Assembly (NCBI GenBank): GCA_001596155.1
Contig: CP014771.1
Span: 4,216,001-4,280,000, forward strand
DNA from: Hymenobacter psoromatis
GTDB taxonomy: Bacteria > Bacteroidota > Bacteroidia > Cytophagales > Hymenobacteraceae
DNA: 64,000 nt
Reading direction: 5' to 3'
Position 1 is the stretch's first letter, and each line of letters opens with the position of its first letter. The position numbers and the translations under genes are program-made. Below, piece after piece: positions 1 through 7,843 of this stretch. The notes beneath the pieces are model-generated. The model was not told where the DNA came from. It saw only the letters and a list, made by a program, of their open reading frames with translations, and searched no databases.

Positions 1-722
1 ACCGCTTTCGCGACGCGCTGGCGGAGGTGATGAGCCTGGCGCGCCTCGGCAATAAATACCTCGCCGATACGCAGCCCTGGCACCTTATCAAAACCGACGC
101 GGTCCGCACCGGCACGGTGCTGCACGTGGCGCTGCAAGTGGCGGCCGCGCTGGTTCCATTGCTCACGCCCTTCCTGCCCGAATCGGCCGAAAAGCTGGCG
201 AAAATGCTGAATTTTGAGCCCGGCGACTGGCCGAGCGCGGCCCGCGCCGAGCAGTTGCCGGCCGGCCATCAATTGCAGGAACCCGCGCTGTTATTTGCCA
301 AAATTGACGATGCCGTGGTGCAAACGCAAGTGCAGAAATTGCTCGATACCAAGCAGGCCAACGCGCTGGCCGCTACCCCCGTCGCGCCGGCCAAAGAGAA
401 CGTGAGCTTCGACGAATTCGGCAAAATGGATTTGCGAGTGGGAACCATCGTGGCCGCCGAAAAAATCGCCAAAACCAAGAAATTACTCAAGCTCACCATC
501 GAAGTTGGCCTGGAGCAGCGCACCATCGTGAGCGGCATCGCCGAGTCGTTTATTCCCGAGGCGCTGATTGGCCAGCAGGCGATGGTACTGTTGAATTTAG
601 CGCCCCGCGAAATTAAAGGAATTCAAAGCCAGGGCATGTTATTGCTGGCCGAAAGTGCCGACGGTAGCCTGGCGCTGATGCAGCCCGGCAGCGCCGTGCG
701 CAACGGCAGCCCGGTTTTGTAA
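1..722 (+). CDS. metG: Methionyl-tRNA synthetase, C-terminal part (5' end outside window)
   Basis: The frame is open from base 3, so this is the 3' end of a gene that begins before the window. It encodes about 239 residues. The first half matches the MetRS anticodon-binding helical domain (LARLGNKYLAD, then a TQPW motif). The last 100 or so residues form the EMAP-II/Arc1p-like tRNA-binding OB fold (FGKMDLRVGTI, SGIAESF, and an IKGIQSQGM segment near the end). The enzyme charges tRNA-Met in the cytosol. The C-terminal OB fold is an appended dimerization/tRNA-binding module found in many bacterial MetRS. The catalytic HIGH and KMSKS motifs are not in the window. The gene ends in TAA about 14 bases before a long palindrome shared with convergent pth. 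Confidence 0.95.
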   Translation, partial: RFRDALAEVMSLARLGNKYLADTQPWHLIKTDAVRTGTVLHVALQVAAALVPLLTPFLPESAEKLAKMLNFEPGDWPSAARAEQLPAGHQLQEPALLFAKIDDAVVQTQVQKLLDTKQANALAATPVAPAKENVSFDEFGKMDLRVGTIVAAEKIAKTKKLLKLTIEVGLEQRTIVSGIAESFIPEALIGQQAMVLLNLAPREIKGIQSQGMLLLAESADGSLALMQPGSAVRNGSPVL

Positions 723-736
723 TTAATAACGAGTTA

Positions 737-843
737 AAAGAGAACGTCATGCTGAGCCTGCCGAAGCATCTCGCTCACATCGTTGGACTAACCCGAACGA
801 TGCGAGCGAGATGCTTCGGCAGGCTCAGCATGACGTTCTCTTT
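737..843. repeat. Long intergenic palindrome, family A
   Basis: Two nearly perfect arms of about 40 bases (736-775 and 806-843) carry the word GTCATGCTGAGC..GCC, then GAAGCATCTCGC. The element lies between convergent metG and pth and could act as a two-way terminator. It belongs to the same family as the elements at 4313, 42549 and 51159. Confidence 0.9.
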
Positions 844-853
844 ATGATACTAT

Positions 854-1420
854 CTACTTCACATTCACCACGTTCATCGCGCGCTCCAAACCCAGACTGC
901 CGAAGGCCAGCACGGCCTCGCCAGCCTTTTCAATCCGCGTAGGCAGGTCAATGCGCTCATCGGCCGAGAAGGGGTCGAGGACGTAATCGACCTGCCTACC
1001 CTTCGGAAAATTGGCATCAACGCCGAAGCGCAGCCGGGCGTACATGTCATTGCCCAGCGTGGCCTGAATATCCTTAAGGCCGTTGTGGCCGCCGGCTGAG
1101 CCCTGGCCTTTTAGGCGCAGCTTGCCAAAGGGGAGGGCCAGGTCGTCGGTGACGACCAGCATATTTTCGGCCGTAATTTTCAGCGTGCTCAACCAGTGCG
1201 CGGCGGCCTTGCCACTGAGATTCATAAACGTGGTGGGCTTCACCAGCACGTAGCGGTGGCCTTTGTTCTTGAATTCGGTGGTGAAAGCGTGGCGGCCCAG
1301 CTCAAAGCGCGGTGCCTCGAATTTAGCGGCCAAATAATCGGCTACCATGAAGCCAATATTATGGCGCGTATCGGCATATTCGGGGCCGATATTACCCAGG
1401 CAAAGTACTAAGAAAATCAC
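854..1420 (-). CDS. pth: Peptidyl-tRNA hydrolase
   Basis: This 188-residue protein is of normal length for the family. It frees tRNA from peptidyl-tRNA released during stalled translation. Family residues are visible: Asn10 in the LGN motif, catalytic His20 in TRHNIGFM, Asp93 in TDDLALP and Asn113 in GGHNG. The start is a GTG at 1418-1420, because no ATG fits the conserved N-terminus. That GTG is formed by the outermost bases of the palindrome at 1418-1624, so the repeat runs right up to the start codon. The gene follows rplY on the same strand, a common pairing in Bacteroidota. A terminator lies between them, so pth may need its own promoter, which I could not identify. Confidence 0.95.
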   Translation of the reverse strand: MIFLVLCLGNIGPEYADTRHNIGFMVADYLAAKFEAPRFELGRHAFTTEFKNKGHRYVLVKPTTFMNLSGKAAAHWLSTLKITAENMLVVTDDLALPFGKLRLKGQGSAGGHNGLKDIQATLGNDMYARLRFGVDANFPKGRQVDYVLDPFSADERIDLPTRIEKAGEAVLAFGSLGLERAMNVVNVK

Positions 1421-1624
1421 GGATTACGCGGATTTAAACGGATTTCACGGATTTTGTGGACGAGATAAATTCCCTGGCTGTACGACCAGGCTTCAGGCAA
1501 TTCGTCTCTATTTACCTCTACTTAACAAAAAAGAAAGCCACCCCAAAAAGGTGGCTTTCCGGTACGAATTGACGGTGCCGTTCACAAAATCCGTGAAATC
1601 CGCTAAAATCCGCGTAATCCGTGG
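1418..1624. repeat. Palindromic element of family F filling the rplY-pth gap
   Basis: The 43-base arms 1418-1460 and 1581-1624 are inverted copies with few mismatches. Each is built from the repeating word CGGATTT with variants (CACGGATTACGCGGATT). The element reaches from 3 bases after the rplY stop to inside the pth start codon. A separate terminator hairpin sits in its central loop. An unpaired fragment of the same word occurs at 6640-6665. Confidence 0.9.
1524..1559 (-). terminator. Intrinsic terminator of rplY
   Basis: The 10-base-pair stem GAAAGCCACC (1533-1542) and its complement (1550-1559) closes on a 7-base loop. On the minus strand it is followed by a run of six T. It sits 68-100 bases after the rplY stop, inside the loop of a larger palindrome. 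Confidence 0.85.
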
Positions 1625-1626
1625 TT

Positions 1627-2199
1627 CTATTTGGTCGCGGCTATTTCGCCTTTCAGGGCGCGCGGGATGGTGACGGTGGCAATCGGGGCCTGGTCGCTGG
1701 TGAGGATGACGTAGTTGGTGGGCTTCACCGCGCCTACTTTCACCGACTTGCCCAGCTCCAGGGTGCTGATGTCCACTTCCACGTAGTCGGGCAGGTTTTC
1801 GGGCGTAGCCTTCACCTTTACTTTACGGATTTTGCTGGCTAGCTTGCCACCGGCCAATACGCCCGGCGATACGCCGACGTACTTCACGGGGATGTCCATT
1901 TTCACTTCTTTGCCGTCGGCAATTTCCAGGAAGTCAACGTGCAGCAGCATTTCGTTAACGGGGTGGAACTGAGCTTCCTGCACGATGGCGCGGTACGTGG
2001 CGCCCTCTACGTTCAGGTCCACGATGTGGGCTTCGGGGGTATATAGCAACTCGCGAAACAGGATGGCGGGCACCGCGAAATGCACCGTTTCCTGGCCGCC
2101 GTACAGCACGCACGGCACCTGCGCGTCGAGGCGCAGCGCCTTAGCGTCCGTCTTGCCGAGATTCGCTCTTTTAAACCCTACAATCTCCAGGCTTTTCAT
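1627..2199 (-). CDS. rplY: 50S ribosomal protein L25 (Ctc family)
   Basis: The protein has 190 residues from the ATG at 2197-2199 (MKSLEIVGFKR). A longer frame exists, but this start fits the family. It is the long, two-domain L25/Ctc form: an N-terminal 5S rRNA-binding beta barrel, then a C-terminal domain of about 100 residues containing PVKYVGVSPGV and the ATPENLPD loop. It binds 5S rRNA in the large subunit. A minus-strand TACCTTTG box lies at 2256-2263. In many Bacteroidota rplY directly follows prs. Here a gene on the other strand (2401-4293) separates them. Confidence 0.95.
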   Translation of the reverse strand: MKSLEIVGFKRANLGKTDAKALRLDAQVPCVLYGGQETVHFAVPAILFRELLYTPEAHIVDLNVEGATYRAIVQEAQFHPVNEMLLHVDFLEIADGKEVKMDIPVKYVGVSPGVLAGGKLASKIRKVKVKATPENLPDYVEVDISTLELGKSVKVGAVKPTNYVILTSDQAPIATVTIPRALKGEIAATK

Positions 2200-2255
2200 A
2201 AAAGAAGTTGATTTGGAATGAATTGACCGCTCGGCAACCCTTGCCGAAACGGGCC

Positions 2256-2263
2256 GCAAAGGT
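2256..2263 (-). promoter_or_regulatory. Probable -7 promoter box for rplY
   Basis: The minus strand reads TACCTTTG, an exact match to the Bacteroidota TAnnTTTG box, about 57 bases upstream of the rplY start. No TTTG sits at the ideal 19-20 base distance. The nearest is only 12 bases away, so the call rests on the -7 box alone. Confidence 0.5.
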
Positions 2264-2400
2264 AGGCATTTTTAGGCAAATTTGCCAGGGCTGCCGCGAG
2301 ATTAGGCTGGTGCCGGCCGAAGCCAACGGCGGCGGCCTTACGGGGACTATTCCAGTATCTTGTAGCACTTTTCAGCCTACCCATACCCCTTCCCCACCTC

Positions 2401-4293
2401 ATGACCAAAATTTTCGCCCTCACCTGGCTGGTGCTGCTGTGCGGCGGCTCCCTGCTAGCCCAAACTCCCGCCCCGGCCCCGGCCGATTATGCCCCACAGC
2501 ACTACACCAAGCAGGAAGTGTACGTGACCATGCGCGATGGCGTGAAGCTCTTCACGGCCATTTACACGCCCAAAGACGCGAGCGCCGGGAAGAAATATCC
2601 GATACTGATGCAGCGCACCTGCTACAGCATCGCGCCCTACGGCGTGGGCCACTACCCGGCCCGCCTCGGCCCGTCCGAAACGATGATGAAGCAGGGCTAC
2701 ATATTTGTGTATCAGGACGTGCGGGGTCGCTGGAAAAGCCAGGGCACCTGGACCAACATGACGCCCGAAATCGACCACAAAAAGGGTAAAAAAGAAGTGG
2801 ACGAGGGCTCCGACACCTACGACACCATCGACTGGCTGGTGAAAAAAGTGGCCAGCAACAACGGCCGCGTGGGGCAGTGGGGCATTTCTTACCCCGGCTT
2901 CTACACGGCGGCCGGCATCCTGTCGAACCACCCGGCGCTGAAAGCGTCGTCGCCCCAGGCCCCGGTGTCGGACTTCTTCTTTGATGACTTCCACCACAAC
3001 GGCGCGTTTTTGGAATCGTACCTGTTTGCCTACCCCGTGTTTGGCTTGCAGAAGCAGGACACGACCAGCAAGGCTTGGTACGGGGCGCAAAATATCAAGG
3101 CGGGCACGCAGGATGGCTACCAGTTTTTGCTGGACCTGGGGCCGCTGAAAAATGTGGATAAGTACTACGCCAACAATTTTTTCTGGCAGGAAACCATCAA
3201 CCATCCCAATTACGATGACTTCTGGCAGAAGCGCGCCCTACCCCCCCACTACACGGCCGGCGTGAAACCCGCCGTGATGACGGTGGGCGGCTGGTTTGAC
3301 GCCGAGGACCTGCGCGGCCCGCTCACCATCTACAAAACCATTGAGAAGAAGAGCCCCGGCACCTACAACACGCTGGTAATGGGGCCGTTCGGGCACGGAC
3401 GCTGGTCGCGCGAAACCGGCCACACCATGCACAGCAACGTGTATTTTGGCGACAGCATCGCCACGTTTTACCAGCGCAATATTGAGGCGAAATTCTTCGA
3501 GCATTTCCTGAAAGGCTCAGGTGATAAAAACTCGGGCCTGCCCGAAGCCTACCTGTTCGACACCGGCAAAAAGCAGTGGGAAACCTTCGATAAGTGGCCC
3601 GCCGCCACCGCCACCCACCAAAAGCTGTACCTGAGCGCCAACGGTAAGCTGGACCAGCAAGCCGCCGCGCCCGGCACCATGAGCTTCGTGAGCGACCCGC
3701 TGAAACCCGTGCCCTACACCGAGGACAACACGACCACGATGGGCTTCACGCCGCACAACTACATGAGTGAGGACCAGCGCTTTGCCGGCCGCCGGCCCGA
3801 CGTGCTGGTGTACCAGACCGACGTGCTGACCGACGACGTGACGCTGGGCGGCGAAATTATGGCCAACTTGAAAGTGGCCAGCACCGGCACCGACGCCGAT
3901 TGGGTGGTGAAGCTCATCGACGTGTATCCGGCCGATGAGCCCAACAATGCCTACATGCCCAACAAGAACATCATCCTTAGCAACTACTGGCAAATGGTGC
4001 GCTCGGAGGTGATGCCGGCCCGCTTCCGCAACAGCTTTGAGAAGCCCGAGGCAATGGTGCCCAACCAGAAAACTGACGTGGATTTCCGGCTGCAAGACGT
4101 GTTGCACACCTTCAAAAAAGGCCACCGCATCATGGTGCAGGTGCAGAGCACGTGGTTCCCGTTCATTGCCCGCAACCCGCAAACCTTCGTGCCTAACCCG
4201 TATAAAGCCAGCGAAAGCGACTACGTGAAAGCCACGCACAGCGTGTACGGCGACAGCTTTCTGGACGTGGAAGTGCTGCCGGCGGGCAAGTAA
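2401..4293 (+). CDS. Secreted CocE/NonD-family hydrolase (peptidase S15-like)
   Basis: This 630-residue protein begins with a signal peptide (residues 1-20, ending LLA/Q), so it is likely periplasmic or secreted. An alpha/beta-hydrolase fold of the X-Pro dipeptidyl-peptidase/CocE class follows. The nucleophile is Ser163 in GISYPGF, the acid is probably Asp300 in GGWFDAED, and the base is His332 in PFGHGRW. The last 200 residues form the galactose-binding-like jelly roll usual in this family (PXPP_C type). Relatives cleave acyl or alpha-amino-acid ester/amide bonds, including glutaryl-7-ACA and cocaine, so the substrate cannot be read from sequence. The gene points away from rplY, sits between rplY and prs, and converges on prs across a palindrome. 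Confidence 0.88.
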   Translation: MTKIFALTWLVLLCGGSLLAQTPAPAPADYAPQHYTKQEVYVTMRDGVKLFTAIYTPKDASAGKKYPILMQRTCYSIAPYGVGHYPARLGPSETMMKQGYIFVYQDVRGRWKSQGTWTNMTPEIDHKKGKKEVDEGSDTYDTIDWLVKKVASNNGRVGQWGISYPGFYTAAGILSNHPALKASSPQAPVSDFFFDDFHHNGAFLESYLFAYPVFGLQKQDTTSKAWYGAQNIKAGTQDGYQFLLDLGPLKNVDKYYANNFFWQETINHPNYDDFWQKRALPPHYTAGVKPAVMTVGGWFDAEDLRGPLTIYKTIEKKSPGTYNTLVMGPFGHGRWSRETGHTMHSNVYFGDSIATFYQRNIEAKFFEHFLKGSGDKNSGLPEAYLFDTGKKQWETFDKWPAATATHQKLYLSANGKLDQQAAAPGTMSFVSDPLKPVPYTEDNTTTMGFTPHNYMSEDQRFAGRRPDVLVYQTDVLTDDVTLGGEIMANLKVASTGTDADWVVKLIDVYPADEPNNAYMPNKNIILSNYWQMVRSEVMPARFRNSFEKPEAMVPNQKTDVDFRLQDVLHTFKKGHRIMVQVQSTWFPFIARNPQTFVPNPYKASESDYVKATHSVYGDSFLDVEVLPAGK

Positions 4294-4312
4294 GCCGCCG
4301 CTGATATAGTCG

Positions 4313-4420
4313 CAAAAAAGGACGTGTCATGCTGAGCTTGTCGAAGCATCTCTACCGCGCCGTTCGAGTTTCGTTCGGTAGAGATGCTTCGACAAGCTCA
4401 GCATGACACGTCCTTTTTGT
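4313..4420. repeat. Long intergenic palindrome, family A, with flanking A/T runs
   Basis: The arms (about 4313-4358 and 4378-4420) carry GTCATGCTGAGCTTG, then TCGAAGCATCTC, in inverted copies. The outer ends are AAAAAA and TTTTT. It lies between the convergent CocE-type gene and prs, so it has the form of a two-way intrinsic terminator. Confidence 0.9.
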
Positions 4421-4430
4421 AAACAGATGC

Positions 4431-5360
4431 CTAGCCAAACAGCGAGCTTATGCTCTCGTGCGTGACCACATTGCGGATGGCGGCGGCGAAGAGCGGGGCC
4501 AGCGAAATTACCCGCACTTTATCGTTCTCCTCGCGTTGCGGAATGGTGTCGGTCGTAATCAGCTCCGTTAGCACCGAGGCGCGGAGGCGGGCGTGGGCCG
4601 GGCCGCTGAGCAGCGGGTGCGTGATAACGGCGCGCACCGAGTTGGCCCCGCGCTCCATCACCAGCTCGGCGGCCTTGCAGATGGTGCCGGCGGTGTCCAC
4701 CATGTCATCCACGAAAACCACGTCCATGCCCTTCACGTCGCCGATTATCTGCATGGAGGCAATTTCGTTGGCCCGCAGGCGCATCTTGTCACACACCACG
4801 ATTTCGGCCCCGAATTTCTTGGCGAAGGCGCGCGTGCGCACTACCCCTCCCACATCGGGCGAAGCGAACAGTAGGTTTTTCAGGTTCAACGACTGAATGT
4901 AAGGAGCCGTGACGGTGGCCCCGTCGAGGTGGTCCACCGGAATGTCAAAAAAGCCCTGAATCTGGCCGGCGTGCAGGTCGCAGGTCATCAGGCGGTCGGT
5001 GCCCACGCTCTGAATGATGTTGGCCACCACCTTGGCCCCGATGCTCACGCGCGGCTTGTCCTTGCGGTCCTGGCGGGCGTAGCCCATGTAGGGCATCACA
5101 ATGTTGACCTTGTGGGCCGAGGCGCGCTTGCAGGCGTCCACCATCAGCATCAGCTCCATCAGGTGTTCGGAGGGGGGGTAGGTGCTCTGGATGAGGAACA
5201 CCTCGCAGCCGCGCACGCTCTCGTCGAAGCTGGGACCCAGCTCGCTGTCGGCGAAGCGCTGGATGGTGAGGTCGCCCAGGGGCTGGCCGTAGGCTTCGGC
5301 AATTTTGCGGCCCAGCTCCTGCGAGGCGCTGCCGGCGAATAGTTTAACGTGCGGGTCCAT
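4431..5360 (-). CDS. prs: Ribose-phosphate pyrophosphokinase
   Basis: The protein has 309 residues, the normal class I length. It makes PRPP from ribose-5-phosphate and ATP for purine, pyrimidine, histidine, tryptophan and NAD synthesis. Visible motifs are the ATP-binding flexible loop around YARQDRK (94-100), His130 in CDLHAGQIQGFF, and the PRPP-binding loop VFVDDMVDTAGT (215-226). The start at 5358-5360 is an ATG giving MDPHVKLFAGSA, as in relatives. Upstream is a 446-base region without a gene, containing a palindrome and several stable hairpins that could form part of a leader. The CocE-type gene and a palindrome cut prs off from rplY-pth, its common partners in Bacteroidota. Confidence 0.97.
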   Translation of the reverse strand: MDPHVKLFAGSASQELGRKIAEAYGQPLGDLTIQRFADSELGPSFDESVRGCEVFLIQSTYPPSEHLMELMLMVDACKRASAHKVNIVMPYMGYARQDRKDKPRVSIGAKVVANIIQSVGTDRLMTCDLHAGQIQGFFDIPVDHLDGATVTAPYIQSLNLKNLLFASPDVGGVVRTRAFAKKFGAEIVVCDKMRLRANEIASMQIIGDVKGMDVVFVDDMVDTAGTICKAAELVMERGANSVRAVITHPLLSGPAHARLRASVLTELITTDTIPQREENDKVRVISLAPLFAAAIRNVVTHESISSLFG

Positions 5361-5368
5361 ACAAGAAA

Positions 5369-5479
5369 GTGCGGTAAGCGTTAGCTCGCCGGGTAGAGGG
5401 TGAGGTAAGCGTTAGTTCGCCGGCTTACGGTTTAAGATAAAAATCAAGGCCCCAAACGGCAAGCTAAAGCTTACCGCAC
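5369..5479. repeat. Intergenic palindrome, family D
   Basis: The arms 5369-5391 and 5457-5479 are 23 bases long with three mismatches (GTGCGGTAAGC..TTAGC and its complement). A partial direct copy of the left arm lies at 5402-5423. The element sits just upstream of the prs start and uses the same word as the elements at 33152 and 63850. Confidence 0.8.
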
Positions 5480-5496
5480 GGGCAGCGCCATAAAGC

Positions 5497-5806
5497 GAAA
5501 GGCGCCGGCCCGCTCCCAAAAGGGAGAAGCCAGCGCCTCGAAATCGGTCAAAAAGCAAGGTCGTCGGTGTTCGGTCGGGACTACTCAGGTCGCGGGCTTT
5601 CGGGGGAAAATCCCCCCGCAGATTGGCAGGCCGGTAGTCCATAGAGTTACGCGCAGGTTTCCGAATCAGCCCGCAAGGTAAACCTGCTTTCGCCAAACCG
5701 GGTTGGCGGCGGTGCCGTTGGCCCGGATATTCGCTGAAAAGCGCGGCCGCGTCGCCCGCCGCCGCCAGCGTGCCAGCCAGGTCATAAGAGATTTAGGCAG
5801 AAAGCA
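5497..5806 (-). other. Gene-free region upstream of prs with several strong hairpins
   Basis: No frame here looks like a real gene. On the minus strand it can fold into several stems: CGGGGGA around 5601-5618, GGACTAC/GTAGTCC (5578-5584 with 5634-5640) enclosing that stem, GCAGGTTT/AAACCTGC (5653-5660 with 5680-5687), and a terminator-like GC-rich hairpin at 5501-5538 with CTCCC/GGGAG next to the loop. This could be a structured leader of prs, a small RNA, or the 3' end of the kduI transcript. I tested it by eye against tmRNA, RNase P and SRP RNA signatures and saw no match. Confidence 0.35.
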
Positions 5807-6637
5807 TTAGCGCAGGTCGGCCAACGCCACGGCGTCCATGTCGGTGTATTCGAGGTTTTCGCCGGCCATGCCCCAGATGAAGGCGTAGGCCGCGCTGCCG
5901 CAGCCGGTGTGAATGGACCACGGCGGCGACAGAATCGCCTGTTCGTTGCTCACCCACAGCGGGCGCGTCTCCTGCGGCTCGCCCAGCATATGCAGCACGC
6001 GCTGGCCCTGGGGCAGGTTGAAGTAGAGGTAGGCTTCCATGCGCCGGTCGTGGACGTGCGAAGGCATGGTGTTCCACACCGAGCCGGGCTTGAGCTGCGT
6101 GAGGCCCATCACGAGCTGACAGCTGGGCAGGCCCTCGTTGAAAATGTACTTGTAGATGGTGCGCGCGTTGGCCGTTTCCTGGCTGCCCATTTCCACGGGC
6201 GTAGCCTCGGCCTGGGTGCGGCGCGCGGTCGGATATTCCTTATGAGCCGGGGCAGAGAGCAGGTAAAACTTGGCCGGATTGGCCGCGTCGGTGCTCTCAA
6301 AAAATACTTGCTGGCTGCCTTTGCCCACGTAGAGGCAGTCCTGCGTGCCCAGCTCGTAGGTGGTGCCATCGACCACGATGCGGCCCGGCCCGCCCACGTT
6401 GAGCGCGCCCAGCTCGCGGCGCTCCAGAAAATAATTGGCCTTCAGCCCGTCGGGGCAGGGTAGGGGCAGCGGCGCGGCGGTGGGCATGGCTCCGCCCACT
6501 ATCATGCGGTCGTAGTGGGTGTAAGTCAGCTCGATAGCGCCGGGCGTGAAGATATTCTCAATCAGAAAATGCGCGCGCAGGCCGGCCGTGTTCAGGCTGG
6601 CGGTTTCGCGGGGGCCAATGGCAAAGCGGGAATTCAT
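5807..6637 (-). CDS. kduI: 5-dehydro-4-deoxy-D-glucuronate isomerase
   Basis: The 276-residue length is normal for KduI. The enzyme converts 5-keto-4-deoxyuronate, the product of unsaturated uronic acids released by polysaccharide lyases, to 3-deoxy-D-glycero-2,5-hexodiulosonate. The four zinc ligands fit the family: His194 and His196 in SHVHDR, Glu201 in MEAYLYF and His243 in WSIHTGCG. It acts in the cytosol with KduD, whose gene lies upstream on the same strand. A 225-base gap separates them, so co-transcription is likely but not certain. No polysaccharide lyase lies in the window, so the lyase feeding this pathway must be elsewhere. Confidence 0.95.
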   Translation of the reverse strand: MNSRFAIGPRETASLNTAGLRAHFLIENIFTPGAIELTYTHYDRMIVGGAMPTAAPLPLPCPDGLKANYFLERRELGALNVGGPGRIVVDGTTYELGTQDCLYVGKGSQQVFFESTDAANPAKFYLLSAPAHKEYPTARRTQAEATPVEMGSQETANARTIYKYIFNEGLPSCQLVMGLTQLKPGSVWNTMPSHVHDRRMEAYLYFNLPQGQRVLHMLGEPQETRPLWVSNEQAILSPPWSIHTGCGSAAYAFIWGMAGENLEYTDMDAVALADLR

Positions 6638-6862
6638 AAATCGCAGATTTAACGGATTTAACGGCTGGCGCAGATACGCCTGCTACGCCGGCTGGCTAGC
6701 ACCTTTTACTTCAGGCAGTTTGATAACCAGCTAATGAGTAGTTAAATTGACTTTTTAATTACATACAGGGAGCCGTTTGCTTCTGCGTCTTCTGCGGAAA
6801 CCTCTGCGTCTTCTGCGGGCTAAAAACTCCTGACACTGTATGCCAATTCAATTAATCATTAC
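6638..6862. other. kduD-kduI gap with partial repeat words
   Basis: The gap holds an unpaired arm of the CGGATTT word family (6640-6665, next to the kduI start). It also holds a tandem of CTGCGTCTTCTGCGG-like words near 6783-6818. I see no gene and no clear terminator. Confidence 0.5.
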
Positions 6863-7627
6863 TTATCGTCCCATCCAGCCGCCATCGACAGTGAGGATGG
6901 TGCCGTGTACGTAGTCGCTGGCGGCCGAGGCCAGGAACACGATGGGGCCTTTGAAATCGGCGGGCTGACCCCAGCGGCCGGCCGGAATGCGGCTCAGAAT
7001 GGCGGCCGAGCGGTTTTCGTCCTGGCGCAGGGCCTCGGTGTTGTCGGTGGCGACGTAGCCGGGGGCGATGGCATTTACGTTCACGCCGCGGCCGGCCCAC
7101 TCGTTGGCCAGGGCCTTCACCAGGCTCCCTACCCCCCCCTTGCTGGCCGCATAGCCCGGCACGTTGATGCCGCCCTGAAAGGTGAGCAGCGAGGCCGTGA
7201 AAATGATTTTGCCCCGGCCGCGCGCCAGCATCTGGCCGCCCACGGCGCGGGCCAGCCGAAAAGGCGCGTCAAGGTTGATGCTGAGTACGTTGTCCCAGTC
7301 CTCATCTGAATGTTCGGCGGCCGGCGCGCGCCGGATAGTGCCGGCATTATTAACCAGAATATCAATCGCCGGGAAGTCGGCCAGCACTTGCCTGGTGAAC
7401 GCGTCGGCCGAAGGGCGCTGGCTGAAATCGGCCTGGTAGGCGAAAAACTGCCGACCCAGTGCCCGCACCTGCCGGCCGGTGTCGCCGCCATCGGCGGCCA
7501 GCGTGGCCGACACGCCGATGATATCGGCCCCCGCCTCGGCCAGGCCCAGCGCCAGCGCCTGCCCAATGCCCCGGTTGCAGCCCGTGACAAGGGCAGTCTG
7601 GCCCGTTAAATCAAAGGGTTGTTGCAT
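6863..7627 (-). CDS. kduD: 2-dehydro-3-deoxy-D-gluconate 5-dehydrogenase (SDR family)
   Basis: The protein has 254 residues and is a classical short-chain dehydrogenase. The cofactor motif is TGCNRGIG at 15-22, NNAG is at 93-96, and the catalytic set is Ser146, Tyr159 and Lys163 (YAASK). It reduces 3-deoxy-D-glycero-2,5-hexodiulosonate to 2-keto-3-deoxygluconate, the step after KduI. The family assignment as KduD rests on overall sequence and on kduI next door. SDR proteins are easily confused, but the N-terminal FDLTGQTALVTG and C-terminal DGGWMGR segments fit KduD. A TACCTTTA box on the minus strand at 7649-7656 is a weak promoter candidate. Confidence 0.92.
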   Translation of the reverse strand: MQQPFDLTGQTALVTGCNRGIGQALALGLAEAGADIIGVSATLAADGGDTGRQVRALGRQFFAYQADFSQRPSADAFTRQVLADFPAIDILVNNAGTIRRAPAAEHSDEDWDNVLSINLDAPFRLARAVGGQMLARGRGKIIFTASLLTFQGGINVPGYAASKGGVGSLVKALANEWAGRGVNVNAIAPGYVATDNTEALRQDENRSAAILSRIPAGRWGQPADFKGPIVFLASAASDYVHGTILTVDGGWMGR

Positions 7628-7685
7628 AAAAATCGGTAGTGAACGCGCTAAAGGTAGGGCAGTAGTTTGGCGGCATCTACGATAA

Positions 7686-7794
7686 GTAGCGCGAACTTTC
7701 CAGTTCGTGCGCGAGCGAAGCGAGCAGGCGGGACCGGGCGGCGCGAACGACCATGCTCGCTTTGCTCGCGCACGAACTGGAAAGTTCGCGCTAC
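7686..7794. repeat. Long intergenic palindrome, family E
   Basis: The 41-base arms 7686-7726 and 7754-7794 begin GTAGCGCGAACTTTCCAG and match almost perfectly as inverted copies. The element sits between the regulator gene and kduD, which run in the same direction. A second member is at 38850-38934. Confidence 0.9.
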
Positions 7795-7843
7795 TGCCGA
7801 TAGCGCACAGACGGTTTTCAGTGGAATATTAAATTTATATAAA

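Noticed and set aside
5412..5696. 94-codon minus-strand gene upstream of prs
   Set aside because: It has no recognisable motif, an odd composition, and overlaps the hairpins and the family D repeat.
5480..5800. tmRNA, RNase P RNA or SRP RNA
   Set aside because: I looked for the tmRNA tag/TPsiC end, the RNase P GAGGAAAGTCC core and the SRP GGAAG tetraloop. Only a short chance match (GGGCTGATTC) was found.
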